Below, piece by piece: positions 5,003 to 5,421 of a stretch of DNA of 5,421 nt (position 1 is its first letter; each line of letters starts with the position of its first letter). The stretch is from Bacteroidota bacterium (GTDB lineage: Bacteria > Bacteroidota > Bacteroidia > B-17B0 > Aurantibacillaceae). Made by a program: the position numbers and the translations under genes. The notes under the pieces were generated by a model. The model was not told the DNA's origin and ran no database searches. It was given only the letters and a program-made list of their open reading frames with translations. The stretch covers positions 1 to 5,421 of the forward strand of contig SYEI01000083.1 in NCBI GenBank assembly GCA_005800865.1, in the 5' to 3' direction.

Positions 5003-5421
5003 CTACCCCTTGTAAAACAACCATTTTCCTAGTTCTTTCCAAGTCGTTTTTTTACCATACATCAAAATACCTGTACGGTAGATTTTACCAGCTAACCAAG
5101 TAAAAAACAAGAAACCTAGTACTAAAAACACCATGGATAAAGCTAGTTCCCAAGCAGGCACACCAAACGGCAAACGTACCATCATCACAATAGGTGATGT
5201 TAATGGGAAAATAGAGAAAAACTGCGCCATGGAACTATTTGGGTTCGACATAATGGCTTGAGCTATTACAAAACTTAAAATAAGCGGTATGGTGACTGGT
5301 AAAATAAATTGCTGAGTATCGGCTTCACTATCTACAGCCGAGCCAACTGCCGCAAATAAAGCAGCATATAACAAATACCCGAATAAAAAATAAAAAGCGA
5401 AACTGCTTATCAATAATGGCA
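5003..5421 (-). CDS. ABC-2 type (NatB-like) exporter permease, C-terminal part
   Basis: The frame is open to the right edge, so the N-terminus lies outside the window; the TTG at 5413 is an internal Leu codon (preceded by Pro-Leu) and not a start. The visible 138 residues contain three hydrophobic segments, at about 5-25, 38-56 and 90-110 counted from that Leu. Between the first two lies AAVGSAVDSEADTQQF (21-36), and PLTSPIVMMVRLPFG (70-84) precedes the last; these are typical of the C-terminal half of ABC-2 permeases related to NatB. The cytoplasmic tail IYRTGILMYGKKTTWKELGKW (111-131) is of a kind common in Bacteroidota permeases of this family. Such proteins pair with a single ATPase to export ions, drugs or lipids. 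Its ATPase is presumably upstream, outside the window; the neighbouring Opp-type ATPase belongs to a different, importer class and is not a natural partner. Confidence 0.88.
   Translation of the reverse strand, partial: PLLISSFAFYFLFGYLLYAALFAAVGSAVDSEADTQQFILPVTIPLILSFVIAQAIMSNPNSSMAQFFSIFPLTSPIVMMVRLPFGVPAWELALSMVFLVLGFLFFTWLAGKIYRTGILMYGKKTTWKELGKWLFYKG

Noticed and set aside
5411..5413. TTG as start codon of the ABC-2 permease
   Set aside because: The frame continues upstream (Pro-Leu) to the window edge and the family is much longer at the N-terminus, so this is an internal Leu.
3113..5421. Opp-type ATPase and ABC-2 permease as one transporter
   Set aside because: They belong to different ABC classes (peptide importer and exporter), and a terminator-like hairpin and a separate promoter candidate lie between them.

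Overview
The window looks like ordinary chromosomal DNA from an AT-rich member of the Bacteroidota, most likely a flavobacterium or close relative. The clues are a TonB C-terminal protein of the Bacteroidota type (EMPEFPGG at the domain start), a permease C-terminus of a kind common in that phylum, start sites without a clear Shine-Dalgarno sequence, promoter-like TTG / TAnnTTTG elements, and a degenerate intergenic repeat that resembles one scattered through Flavobacterium genomes. Taxonomy is inferred from these features only. I see no RNA genes, transposases, phage genes or CRISPR arrays.

Layout. Positions 2-328 (+) hold the C-terminal part of a TonB-C-domain protein, cut by the window edge. 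It is followed after 3 bp by a membrane-anchored alpha/beta hydrolase of the Bem46/ABHD13 type (332-1168, +). The convergent gap 1169-1325 contains a long imperfect hairpin (1220-1279) and a short inverted repeat. All remaining genes are on the minus strand. In transcription order, from right to left, they are the C-terminal part of an ABC-2 type permease (5003-5421), a terminator-like hairpin, a fused double-ATPase of the Opp/Dpp peptide-importer type (3113-4921), a Crp/Fnr-family regulator (2521-3090), an SRPBCC lipid/ligand-binding-fold protein (1966-2451) and a DedA-family membrane protein (1326-1946).

How they may work together. The ATPase and the regulator are 22 bp apart and probably share a transcript; SRPBCC and DedA are 19 bp apart and probably form a second unit. 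Between the regulator and SRPBCC lies a perfect palindrome, TTGAT-AAAA-ATCAA (2503-2516), which matches the textbook FNR-box consensus. The neighbouring regulator carries the FNR-type recognition-helix signature E-x-x-S-R. The box lies about 40 bp upstream of the start predicted from a TAnnTTTG-like element, which is the usual place for a class II activator. The most interesting proposal here is therefore a local circuit in which this regulator controls SRPBCC-dedA. The regulator has no Fe-S cysteine set and a degenerate effector pocket, so its signal is unknown. No convincing new multi-gene system is visible; the rest is housekeeping-type content.
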